Assembly: GCA_900073065.1 (NCBI GenBank)
Contig: FJOG01000040.1
Location: 1 to 64,000, forward strand
DNA from: Phialocephala subalpina
Taxonomy: Eukaryota; Ascomycota; Leotiomycetes; Helotiales; Mollisiaceae
Direction: 5' to 3'
Length of the DNA stretch: 64,000 nt
Positions 37,908 to 48,235 of this stretch are shown piece after piece (the first letter of the stretch is position 1; each line of letters starts with the position of its first letter). Made by a program: the position numbers and the translations under genes. The notes below the pieces were generated by a model. It saw nothing but the letters and a program-made list of their open reading frames with translations, made no database searches and was not told the origin of the DNA.

Positions 37908-39986
37908 ATGGCGAAAGAATCTTTCCTTGACAAGATCTTGATCGCGACCTTTCGGGGCGTGAACGCACTTGTACCATGGCACAAACTACCAACATTTCTT
38001 GGTGTCGCAAACCTCCTGGCTTATCGAGTAGAGCTCGAAGCAAAAAATCTCTACGATGTGTATCCCGATGCTGGCTATCAAGGGACGAAAGCCACTTGTC
38101 CTATGAAAGATAGTCGATATGTCACAGCACGGAATTCTGATGGCTTGTTCAATGACCTAGAGCAGCCTATGATGGGCTGTGTTGGAATGAGATTCGGAAG
38201 AAATGTTTCTCGCGATCACGCTACAAAGCCGACTGATGAACAGTTGTTGACTCCAAGCCCAAGACTTGTCAGTGAGAAGCTGCTTGCAAGATCGGAGTTC
38301 AAACCCGCCACTATTGTCAACCTGTTAGCTGCAGCTTGGATCCAGTTCCAGGTTCACGATTGGGTCTTTCATGAACAGGTATGTCACACCTGCTGTACCT
38401 AGTACGAATGCCTACTGACAATTTCAGTACGCTCCTGGTGAAAATGATATTGAGATACCTCTCCCAGAAGGCGACAAATGGCCATCTGGACATATGAAAA
38501 TCATGCGCACCAAGCCCGACATCACACTTGACGAGACGGACAAGAAATCACCTGGATATAGGAACACCAACACGGCTTGGTAAGATATATCTTCTTGAAT
38601 AACACTTTCCCGGCGACATGCTGACTGTGGACTTTGTTAAAGGTGGGATAGCTCGCAAATATACGGTGAAAGCGAAATTGCAACCTCCGCCCTACGTGAT
38701 GATGCCGTCAATGGCAAACTCAAGATGACCAAAGAAGGGAAGGAGGATTTCCTGCCAAGAGATGAAAACAACCTACCTAAGACTGGGTTCAATTCGAATT
38801 GGTGGTTGGGACTGGAGCTCCTACATACCTTGTTTGCGTTGGAGCATAATCATATCTGCGATCTCTTGCACGAAAACAATCCAGAATGGAGCAGGTTTGC
38901 CAGCCCCTCGAACTCACATTTAACGTGTTTCTGACTTCGGAATAGTGATCAACTGTTTGATACAGCAAGAATGATAAATAGTGCACTTTTGGCAAAAATA
39001 CACACCACAGAATGGACACCAGCAATTCTGGATCATCCAACTATCGATTCGGCACTTCATGCCAACTGGTGGGGAATCATCGGAGAGAAGCTACACAAGT
39101 TACTCGGTCGCATTTCCAAGAACGATGTCATTGGTGGCATTCCAGGCTCGGGAGTAAATCAGGCTGGTGTCCCTTACACCCTGACTGAAGAATTCGTCTC
39201 AGTATACCGTCTGCATCCTTTAATCCCAGGTACTCCCCTCCACAGATCATTCATTGATATCATCTAACAAAGACAGACAACATCGCATTCTTCGACACCG
39301 CCTCAGGTGCCCACGTAAAGACCACGCCCATTATCGACCTCGCATTTTCCAAAGCTCAAGACGCATTCGATGCCAAGACCAGCATGGGCGACACATTCTA
39401 CTCCTTTGGCATCAACTTCCCGGGGGCAATCACACACAACAATACCCCCTCCTTCCTCAGAAACCTCATAACTCCTGATGGCGTCCTTCGAGACATCGCA
39501 TCCGTGGACATTCTTCGCGACAGAGAACGTGGAGTCCCGAGGTACTGTGAATTTCGTCGTCTCTTCCACATGAAAGCCCCCAAAACCTTCATCGAACTCG
39601 TCGGCGGGAAGGACAAAGCCCTCGCCACCACCTTATCAGAAGTCTACGAGAACGATATCGAGAAAGTTGATCTCCAAGTCGGCATGTTCTGTGAGCCGTT
39701 ACCCAAAGGATTCGGCTTCAGCGACACAGCGTTCAGAGTCTTCATCTTGATGGCTAGTCGAAGAATCCAAAGCGATCGCTTCCTGGCCGGAGATGGATGG
39801 AGTGAGGATGTATATTCGAAGGAGGGTATGGCGCATGTTCAGAACGAGACTATGATCAGTATTCTTCTGAGGCATTTCCCTGAACTCAAGCCTGCGTTGC
39901 TGGGTAAGGATAATGCGTTCAGACCTTGGGCAAAGGTTGGTAGTAGTGCGGATTATAAGGGTGTTGAGACGACTGCGCCTGCGTGA
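37908..39986 (+). CDS. Heme-dependent fatty-acid alpha-dioxygenase-like protein (animal peroxidase family), five exons
   Basis: Exons 37908-38378, 38428-38579, 38643-38894, 38946-39229 and 39277-39986 give 622 residues. The start is the ATG in a good context (GCCATGG); an upstream in-frame ATG at 37722 is less likely. The distal heme ligand region reads FQVHDWVFHEQ (His ~150). The proximal region reads VYRLHPLIPD, with Tyr ~379 and His ~382 separated by three residues, the same spacing as the radical Tyr and heme His of cyclooxygenases and plant alpha-dioxygenases. WDSSQIYG is also present. There is no C-terminal P450 domain, so this is not a Ppo-type linoleate diol synthase. Alpha-dioxygenases add O2 at C2 of fatty acids. 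The substrate here is not known. It lies 1.1 kb after the FAD monooxygenase in the same direction and could belong to the same pathway. Confidence 0.88.
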
Positions 39987-40760
39987 GGTAGTGTTTAGGC
40001 GATGGCGTTACCGAAATTAGTATACCTACATTGAATTGAATTGAGAATGCCGGAAACTGAGTGAGGCTTTTCAGTCCTCATATTATTCGTAACTGAGAAT
40101 ATAGAGAGGCGCCAAGTGACAATTTCGTTTAGGGATGCGATTTGATTTGTTCGGTGCGTTTCGGGGCTATTGGTGTTTTACAGGCTCTCGGTCGCAACGT
40201 TTTCCGGCTATGAAGAGCCTGATGCACCGCTGAATTTTAGCGAGCTGCCATGAACCCAAACCTGCTTCAAGCACCAACCAAGTTTTATTTGTTTGCCAAG
40301 AACAGAGGTAACAAAGGTTCCATTTGTTACAGAAAGTCAGGAAACCCCTACTCATACTATAATCTTCAATACTACACATTCCTTGAAGTATTTGTCTGCA
40401 AGGTCACTTGTGCTGCCTCGAATGCTATTCGAATGGAACCCAAATGATGGGGTGCTATTTGAAATGAGCTCTTTCAGTCTTCAATACACTTTGATATTCG
40501 ACTGTGGGCAGCGAAGTCGCGGGAGAGATAATGTGCGGCCATTCGGTTCAGATTTAATGTGGTACTGCTTTGTCAACATAGTCGGTCCAAATAAAATATC
40601 AAAATTCTTCACAATATAAGAACCCTTTCTTCCTTTAAACTCTGTTAGTCAAACTTGCACACTTTTGATCAATATTGTCTCACAATCTCGGATCTCACTT
40701 TCAAAAGTTGCTCTCAATACATTGGAATTGCTTTACCTTCACTCACACTCCCGCTTCACA
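39987..40760. other. Intergenic
   Basis: Slightly AT-rich, no motif-bearing frame. Separates the dioxygenase from the PPxY loci. Confidence 0.45.
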
Positions 40761-41370
40761 ATGGTCTATAGAAGACGAGTCGGGCGCCAATTCCCACACA
40801 GCAATCGCCCTCAGATTCAAGTTCAGCCGAACCCGATTCACCAAGTTCAACATCGAGACAAAGTTCTCGACGACGCGAGTCCTCTTCGGACCTCGTAACT
40901 GTTTCTGTACGTGAAAGATCCAGCGACGATGATTGGGAAAGTTCGATTGAGGATGAGGACGAGATCGAGGTCCATGTCGAAGTCAGGACTAGTGGTGCGA
41001 CGCGTAGATCCCATAGTCTGCAAGACTACCCTTTGGGGTTGCTATGTTGATGTTGATGGTGATGTTGACAAGCCCGGCTCTAATTATCTTCGCCTGGAGT
41101 TCAAGATCAGTCCGATCAATGGCAAGAGGCTCGAGACTTTGAAGTGTGGAACCTCCTCCTCGGTATTCACCCAGCGACCTTCCTCCATATTCATCAAATC
41201 CAGACCATTCCGGTCAGCCTTCTCGCCCAAAAAGCCAGCTTAGTCGACAAACTAAAATTCACGAGAGATGGAGCTTTATGAGCATCTTATTATTCTCATG
41301 GGTGAATTCAAGATGGATGTCATTGTGTAAGAAATGTTTCGGGGGGGTTGAAGTGATTGGAGAGCAATAA
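40761..41370 (+). pseudogene. PPxY-family locus A, broken
   Basis: A Ser-rich stretch (SSTSRQSSRRESSSDL, then an acidic DDDWESSIEDEDEIE) in one frame runs to a stop at 41048-41050. Further on, DQWQEARDFE (from ~41115) parallels LDQWEEFRNPEEF of the intact locus at 41.8-42.8 kb. Right after it, in another frame, comes EPPPRYSPSDLPPYSS, matching DPPPQYTPMDVPPYT of that locus. The two halves are separated by an extra TG in GAAGTGTGGAACC (about 41141-41150), a two-base slip that throws the frame out. Several stops lie upstream as well. This is best read as a decayed paralogue of the gene at 41763; function unknown. Confidence 0.55.
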
Positions 41371-41762
41371 TGCTTAGTAGAGAGAATCCCGACACCAATT
41401 TTCCGCCCCCGGGCCGAAGCGGGCTGCTCCTGAACGTGGGGACATTTTCATGATTGGCGCTCAAGCAAAGAATCCCCGGTTTCTCATTCGAAGCTCTAAA
41501 GGCTTGTTTTATTTTCGAAGGAGGGCGTGCAACTACAGAGTAGGACGGTAAACCTTGAGAAGGCAGGAGGGGCGGTCTGGTCACGTGGGTTCATCCACGA
41601 TCAAGCTGCTGCCATGGTCTTTAAAGATAGAGAGCCTAGAGATGATGATGCTTATTTAGTAGCATGAGGAAGTCTCGTATATATGTGAACATAGGGATAT
41701 GAGTGATTCTGCCCGCTGTAAGGAGGAGCTAAAGTGTTCTAACGTTTAGTTCAGACATAAAT

Positions 41763-42776
41763 ATGACACACCTGTATTCAGTCCAAATGGATATCCGGTG
41801 GACTACAAATACTTCTTCTCAAGGCCTACTCACCCACATGTCATACTCTTCTGATTCGTCTTTCTCTTCGATTTCAGAAACTTCACCAAGCCCTTTCCGC
41901 TGCCTCAGTTCGCCTTCATCTTCGATCCTGAATAGCACTATCATTTCACAATTGAAATCTAGGAGCCCATATCTAGAAAGCGCGATGCCGCCATCCGACA
42001 TCAGACCAAGCCGATACTGGGGTATGGATACCGTTTTCTCTCCAGCATCGAGATCAAGTCAAAGACAACAAAACTTGAGAACTAGAGAGGATCCAACTCA
42101 AACCCCCACCATACCAGATCCGCGAAATTCGATGACTAGAGAAGATCTTCCTTACCAAATCACCGATGACGGCGGACTCTCGTACAGCTGCCCTTCTCAG
42201 CACGTCCAAACACGTTCAGACTTCGAGATTGCTTCCGCCAATGGAAGTAATGCCAACTCATGTCTAGCCTGTATAGATCTAGAAATACTACGCAGCGCTA
42301 GTATGGCAGAGTTGCGGCTGGCACTTGCCTCACTAGATATGTCAACTCAAGAACGAGAGGATTTGATGAGAGAAAGTTGGCGCATGTATCGCCTCGTGTC
42401 TAATTTTTCCCGCCCTGTAGAATCCCTTACACCAGAGGCTTTGGAGTCTCTTTTACTAGAGTTTGCCTCTAGAATCGAGCAGCTTGATCAATGGGAGGAG
42501 TTCCGGAACCCCGAGGAGTTTGACCCTCCACCTCAGTACACTCCAATGGACGTTCCTCCATACACAGGGCAATCATCACCTATCGACCCTCGATCATACC
42601 AGGCACTTTGCCATACGCCTACCGAGTTCTTTGGACCCTCACCACCATATACCCCTAGCGACACCCCACAACTAGGGTCTCCAGATCAGCTGCATAGTGC
42701 AGAAAGTTGGCTCGATGGGGCGATTGGGCTCTGGAAAGGGTTTGCGAGCGTTGTTAACGCTATGCTGGAAAGATAA
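41763..42776 (+). CDS. Uncharacterised Ser-rich protein with PPxY motifs (locus B)
   Basis: A single open frame of 337 codons; translation may really start at one of the later in-frame ATGs (for example MSYSSDSS at 41838). The first half is Ser/Thr/Pro-rich and disordered. The middle (about 175-260) is helical: ELRLALASLDMSTQEREDLM, ESWRMYRL, LESLLLEFASRIEQL. The C-terminal part carries repeated proline motifs PPPQYTPMDVPPYT and SPPYTPSDTP, then an amphipathic end DGAIGLWKGFASVV. PPxY motifs bind WW domains, for example in Nedd4-type ubiquitin ligases such as Rsp5, so an adaptor or substrate role is conceivable. No known family recognised. Two related but broken loci flank it, which supports a real, locally duplicated gene. 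Confidence 0.6.
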   Translation: MTHLYSVQMDIRWTTNTSSQGLLTHMSYSSDSSFSSISETSPSPFRCLSSPSSSILNSTIISQLKSRSPYLESAMPPSDIRPSRYWGMDTVFSPASRSSQRQQNLRTREDPTQTPTIPDPRNSMTREDLPYQITDDGGLSYSCPSQHVQTRSDFEIASANGSNANSCLACIDLEILRSASMAELRLALASLDMSTQEREDLMRESWRMYRLVSNFSRPVESLTPEALESLLLEFASRIEQLDQWEEFRNPEEFDPPPQYTPMDVPPYTGQSSPIDPRSYQALCHTPTEFFGPSPPYTPSDTPQLGSPDQLHSAESWLDGAIGLWKGFASVVNAMLER

Positions 42777-43312
42777 TGTGCGTAATTCAACTAAATTTTA
42801 CTGTAATGGAAAGCATGAGGAGGGGAAGAATAGAAGTAATATCAGATAGTTCAGATTGCGGTTAGGTTGATTGGAAGAAGCACTTGCCTGAAATTGCCTC
42901 TGTAAATATGACGACGAACTGGAGTGTCCAAGACGACTAGTTCAGATGTAAATATGAGACCAAATAAAAATATCAAACATGCACTTAAGGTTTTAAGCTG
43001 TACCTAGTAGCTTTGACTCATCCAGTCGAGATTGTGATTGCTGCTTAAATATCACTACAGACTTCGATTGTGCTTCAATACAGTTTCTAAACTACTAAGT
43101 CGGCCTTTTTATCCATCTCTTCGATTTCCTTCATAATTCGACATCACGTCACTATCTCTGAACTTGTTTCTGCCCTCCCCATCCAACTTTAGGCTTTCAT
43201 AATGACGTCCGTCTCCAGAGTACCAGACTTTGTGCCGCTCTCGTCTGTCCCCCGAGCCAAATAAAACCTCTTTGCAGCAACCTCCTTCGGCCAGCGACGA
43301 AACAGGTTTCAC
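42777..43312. other. Intergenic between PPxY loci
   Basis: AT-rich; no motif-bearing frame. Confidence 0.4.
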
Positions 43313-43829
43313 ATGGGGAGTACCAGACTTCAACGCATAAGGCGGAAAAACTTCCAAAATCTCAGCATCCAGCTACCCGAATTTCGAGACGCGTATTGTC
43401 CCCTCGGCCATGTCCCGCCACCAATACAACGCTCCAAAGATCCTGTCAATAACTCTATTCTTGTCCATTCCGCTATCATCGATGCGTCACAGAATTTACA
43501 CAAGGGGTGGCAGAAGTTGGAGGGAAATAATATGTCCCGAGAATTGGAAGTTATACGGATCTGAAGGCCAAAAAGAGATGCTCGAAGAACACACGAATAC
43601 AGAAGAAAATCTTCGAGAACATATAGAGGTATGGCAAGAAAAATGTCTTGCTTTCATTCAACGACAACGACAACATCGGAATATTAAGGATTGTGATTCA
43701 GTGCCGCCTTATACCGCGAGCGATGTATCTCGTATCAGGCCTAGCTCCAGCAAGGTGGAACCCTTAACCCGACCGCGTACCCATACGTCTCGGTTGTCGG
43801 TATACCTGTCGGCAACCAAGTCTAAATAA
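43313..43829 (+). pseudogene. PPxY-family locus C, fragment
   Basis: Coding-like text is spread over two frames: a first part up to about 43560 (HSAIIDASQNLHKGWQKLEG) and a second from about 43560 (EGQKEMLEEHTNTEENLREH) that ends with SVPPYTASDVSRI. The last motif matches the PP-Y-T-P/A-S-D signature of loci A and B. The switch of frame needs an indel or a non-obvious intron. The Tc1/mariner relic begins only ~35 bp downstream and may have cut off the end of the gene. Function unknown. Confidence 0.45.
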
Positions 43830-43863
43830 TTCGAGACTCAATACCAGAGAAAGCAAGGGAATG

Positions 43864-45200
43864 TAAGAGTTCTGGCCACAGCTCGTGGCACACCTAAGCG
43901 AGAACATCAAAATGAGACCTCATTTCCCAAAAATCACCATTCGTCCAATTATTAATAGATTTCCTTCAAATTTGAATTATATATTAATGAATAGTAGCTA
44001 GTCCTTTTACTGCAATTACATCTTTAATCTTGCAAGTCAATCTCTCAGTATAGTGACGATAATCACGTGGATCTACTTAGTCTCAAAGCTTCTGAATCTC
44101 CCTACACAATGCTTCCTTAGAAGTCGGTACAAATGGCAGTTTCTTTAATTCTTCTTTCATCCATCTCTAAACCTTCTCAATGACGTTCAAATCAGGCGAA
44201 AAAAGCGGCCAATTGAACCCTCGAATGTTGTGTTGGAGCTTGGCTAGTTTAGCAGCCCCCTTATGAACCTTTGCACCATCTTCCTAGAAGATATACTCGG
44301 TACCTAGTTGATCAAAGAGTGGGAAAACGATCGGTTCGAGTACTTGATCTCGATAGACTCGAGAGTTCACGCCTTTACACCCTTCCTCCTTCTCTATAAA
44401 GACTAATGGAGACTTATAATCCCAGCCAATTGCCCCCCAAATTATCACACTGACTCTCCTTGAGTGATACACTGACTTGATATAATCAGAGCACCTCTTT
44501 TCATTTAGTCGGCGTGTTACTTAGATCCTCCCTCTCTTTCCCAGCTTAAAGATGCACTCATTTGACCAAATAACCTTCCTTTAGTCTCCCCCCCCTGGCC
44601 GAGAAGCTGCCTAATCAGATGTCCCCCACTAACGATGCTCAAATGCAAAAGCGACTCGTTTTTTAGCTTGTTGTCGAGAGATAAAGGGCCTAGGATAAGC
44701 TATACATCGACGGTAGCCTGCTTTGCGGAGTTCTCGGCGAATTGTACGTAGTGATGCTGGAATATTAAGGAGCTGTTTGACCTGCTCAAAACTCATGCGC
44801 CGAGTGCTATGATTCTGGCAGATAAATCGAATAATCCGACGAATATCTCTTATGGAAAGAAGCTTCTTTTGATACTACTTCCCTTTTCGAGTCCTTCGAC
44901 TAGAGATATCTTTGCAAATCCTTCTGGCGCTGCTCCTAGGAACCCCTAACTCTTTGAAGATCTGACCCCATGATTTTCCATCGCTTCGCGCTTGTCGGAC
45001 TCTAGCTCGTTTTAGGGTTTTCCAATTTTGGCCCGATTCATGTGGAGGAGAGGATGATTGAATGGGAGTCTCCATTTTAAATTTGAAGAGGTTTGGATTA
45101 GTGGTTGTATTGCAATTGAGGTTTAAAAAGAGAGGGTGGGAAATTATGGTGGGGGGGTAATTTCGCTTCAGTGTGCCACGAGCTGTGGCCCGAACTCTTA
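43864..45200 (-). mobile_element. Tc1/mariner transposon relic with terminal inverted repeats and TA duplication
   Basis: Both ends carry the same ~40-bp inverted repeat: AGAGTTCTGGCCACAGCTCG at the left (from 43866) and its near-exact complement ending at 45198. Each is bordered by TA (43864-43865 and 45199-45200), the target-site duplication of this superfamily. The body of 1,333 bp holds a minus-strand transposase, listed separately. The closeness of the two ends suggests insertion was not ancient even though the gene is dead. Confidence 0.93.
43890..45075 (-). pseudogene. Tc1/mariner transposase with RIP-type stop codons
   Basis: The N-terminal helix-turn-helix starts at ATG 45075 (GKSWGQIFKELGVPRSSARR). 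Downstream the frame is broken, but the DDE-domain text is readable: VIWSNECIF, VIIWGAIGWDYKSPLVFIEK, EDGAKVH, and FSPDLNVIEKV. Stops stand where the family has Trp or Gln: TAA at 44521-44523 (R-I-stop-V-T-R-R), TAG just after YIF at 44284-44286, TAG in EKV-stop-RWMK at 44167-44169, and TGA in QKL-stop-D. Each needs only C-to-T or G-to-A changes, the mark of repeat-induced point mutation. Confidence 0.9.
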
Positions 45201-45381
45201 CGTCTATCTCGTTCACCACCACATACCGTGACTACTTGGCAGGGACACGGGCTTTCAGGAATGGGTGCCATTGTACAAATAATGTGTCTAGAATATTCTT
45301 TGAATAAGAAGAACTTACTTTCAATCTCAACTTCAAGGTGATACCAACCCCTCCAGCCTCTTCGAGCGGCCAACATACCCT

Positions 45382-47498
45382 CTATTTCAACCAAACCCAA
45401 ACCCAACCCACGAAGCCCCACGCATTCTCCCAACTCCAAACGACACTCCGATCAACCCTATGCAACCTGCCTTTCCTCCTCTCCGGATCCTTCTCCCTCG
45501 TAGCAACCGGATTCCCAATATCCATCGTCCTCCTTAACCGCCATCGCCACGGCATCCACTCCGGCTCATCCTTAACATGATACAATGCCACAATCACCAA
45601 AAATATCGGTACCGCCAGATACGCTGCTAGAAAGTCCGCGTGACTGAACGGATTCAAGAAACTCCGCCATCCATTAAAAATCACCAGAAGAAGGCAACCG
45701 GCGAGAGCGTAGGCAGCACGAAGCCATTGCCCGTGAGATTTGTAGGGGTAATCGGAGGCGTTGCGGTTGAGGAATGTGCCGTCGGGAGTGCTGATCAAGA
45801 CGCCTTCGTCGGGATCGCCGTTTAAAGTGAGGCGTTTGAAGGACAAGAAAGAGGAGGAGGTGCAGATGTAAACTATTAGCATGGAGCAGGTTGAGAAGAT
45901 GGCTAAGCGGCCGAGGATCTGGGAGTGGAGGTTAGTTTTGTCCTATGTTTGAGGAATAAGATCAAGAAAAAGGAGCGGACATACCTTCGCAGGCTCAGGC
46001 TTCACCGCCAAGAACCCCAGAAATGCAAACAGCCAACTCAGCAAGACCGCATTAACCGGAACACCCTTACTATTCGTCTTTTCCAACCGCATCTTGATCT
46101 TACTCCCCCACCCTGTCGCCGGCCAAACATTCCTAATGCTCGCCAACGCATGCAACAACCTACTCGAGATATACAGTCCATTCACGCCCGTCGACAACGC
46201 GGAGAAAATATAAAATGCATTGAAGAAATGCGGCCATCCGACCACTCCATTCCTGACACAAGCGATAATCACAGGAGAGTTCTGTCCGCGTCGAATAGAG
46301 CTGATGGTTCGATCTTGAAGATTGGGGTCGTTGTAAGGAACATTGAGACCGACGGTGAAGACGACGAGGGCGTAGAGGATGATGACTCGGAGAGCGATTT
46401 TCCGAGTTGCGAGTTTGATGCTCTCGTCTCGGTCGACGTGTTTGTTTTCTGCGGCTGTGACTGAGACGGTGAAGAAGCCTTGGAGGGAGAAGAAAATTGT
46501 GTTCATAGCTGACCACAATCCGACGAGTCGTCCGGTGCCGCTTGTGAAGGTGTATGTCCGATCTCCCTGTGGATCTGTAACAGTCTGGTTCGAGAAGAAG
46601 CCATATGGTGATTGGTAGTACGTGAAAGATCCAGCATCTGTATTGCCGTGCGAATTCCGAGCGTTGAGGATGACTTGCATGAGAATGATGCTAGTGATAA
46701 CGCAAAGCTTGATGCAACCGAACACATACTCGATTTCACCATACGCTCGGACCGGGAGGAGATTGATGAGCAGAATGGCGAGGAGACCCATGCCAACCCA
46801 AACTGCAGGATCAGTGTTCAGGCCGAAGTTCCATTGGAGCTCGTCGAGAGGGTAGTTGACGGACTGGAGGTAGGTGGGGTCGAATTGAAACTTGAATGTT
46901 GATGCCAACGCCGAGACTTCGGTTGCAGTAAGATTGATGTACGCGAACCTAATAATTCTTTCATCAACCCTGTCCCATATCTTCCATTTAATCAAGGTCG
47001 TTCACTCACCAAGCCATCCACCCAACAGCAAACCCAACTCCCTCATCCAGATACCGGCTACAAAAATCGATAATCGGTCCCTTGACAGGAAACACAGCAG
47101 TCATTTCTCCAAGCGAAGCATTCGCAGACCATAATAAGCTCCCCATTATCAAGTAGGCCAGCACCGCTCCTCCAGGCCCTATCAGATACATGACTTTGCC
47201 AGATTGTAGAAAGAGTCCTATGCCAATGGTAGAGGAGAAGGCTATCATGTTGACGTGCCGTTCGCTCAACGATCGTCTGGTATAATTGTCAGTCGTTTTT
47301 TGGACATTGGGAAGCGAAAGAAACGTACCTGAGTTCGGTCGACCCTTGACTCCTGCCCCTCCTCTTCTCTGAAGTGGAACTATCCCCCTGAAACGTCTCA
47401 TCCTCATCCACCTTCCCCAGCATTCCATGTTGGAAAGAGGCTCCGTTGTTGGCCATCGGGCCTAGGAGCAGGTCTTTGGAGTCCAACTCGATGTTCAA
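45382..47498 (-). CDS. Amino-acid permease (AAT/YAT family), four exons
   Basis: Exons 47498-47329, 47276-47010, 46948-45985 and 45918-45382 give 645 residues. A hydrophilic N-terminus of ~75 residues is followed by about twelve membrane helices. The first carries the substrate-site segment SSTIGIGLFLQSGK, and helix 3 follows RYLDEGVGFAVGWMAW. The family ending PEWMPWRWRLRR is also recognisable before the cytosolic tail. Such permeases import amino acids through the plasma membrane by proton symport, usually under nitrogen control. The specificity cannot be read. A later in-frame ATG (MANNGASF) could also be the start. The gene ends ~180 bp from the transposon relic. The junctions all use GT-AG and keep frame. 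Confidence 0.92.
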
Positions 47499-48235
47499 GA
47501 TAAGAAAGACTCGAACAAAGCAATCATGAATTGAAAATCAACTTTGGTGGTACTGGGAAGCTAGGAGGTTGCATGTGTGCTTGCATCAAGGTCACAGGGA
47601 ACCCGACCCCATATGATCGTCAGCAGTCAAGTGGCAGTCATTGACCGTTGCCAAAGATAGCAATTCAAATTCCTTAGCCTCGAAGAGAAAAACTGAAACT
47701 CGAGAGACTACCGATAACTAAAAAGCCACAATTCGTTACTCATCTGCACAACCTCTCATTTGTGTTCAGCAACCGTCAGCTCGCCGACATGTCTCACCTG
47801 CCTTGCGCCACAACAGCCCTATCAATTGCAACACCTCCAATCGATTTTCGAGATAAGATATTCGGGTTAACGAGGGCGCAACACTGCCCCACAACCACGG
47901 CATATTCCCAGATAATTATAGGGTGTGTCTCGGTATGTGCATATGACAGATGTTGAACACAAGCTCAGATGGAAAAGTTGGCGAATGAGGAATAAGAGGC
48001 GGCCAATGGGGAGTTGATATGGAGCTGCATCGAGAGGGCTGAGTCGGAATGTCTTGCCAAGCCTCAGCCTCTCGGGCTGGTGGTGTTGCGGCCGTTGTGT
48101 AGCGTAGTCATGAGTCCTGAAGTCCTACAGATTCACCCTAGTCTCTCTTGCTGCCTTAAGCTCTCGAGGACTGCTGAAGTCATGTGAGAGGACGAGTGAA
48201 GACCAACAAAAAATGTGATTCTATCCGAGATCGAT
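47499..48235. other. Intergenic
   Basis: Promoter of the permease and 3' region of the next minus-strand gene. Nothing recognised. Confidence 0.5.

Noticed and set aside
37908..39986. Ppo-type linoleate diol synthase
   Set aside because: The protein ends after the peroxidase domain with no heme-thiolate P450 half, and its motifs fit alpha-dioxygenases better.
44875..45439. Minus-strand frames treated as separate genes next to the permease
   Set aside because: They are the transposase N-terminus and read-through over the right inverted repeat of the Tc1/mariner relic.
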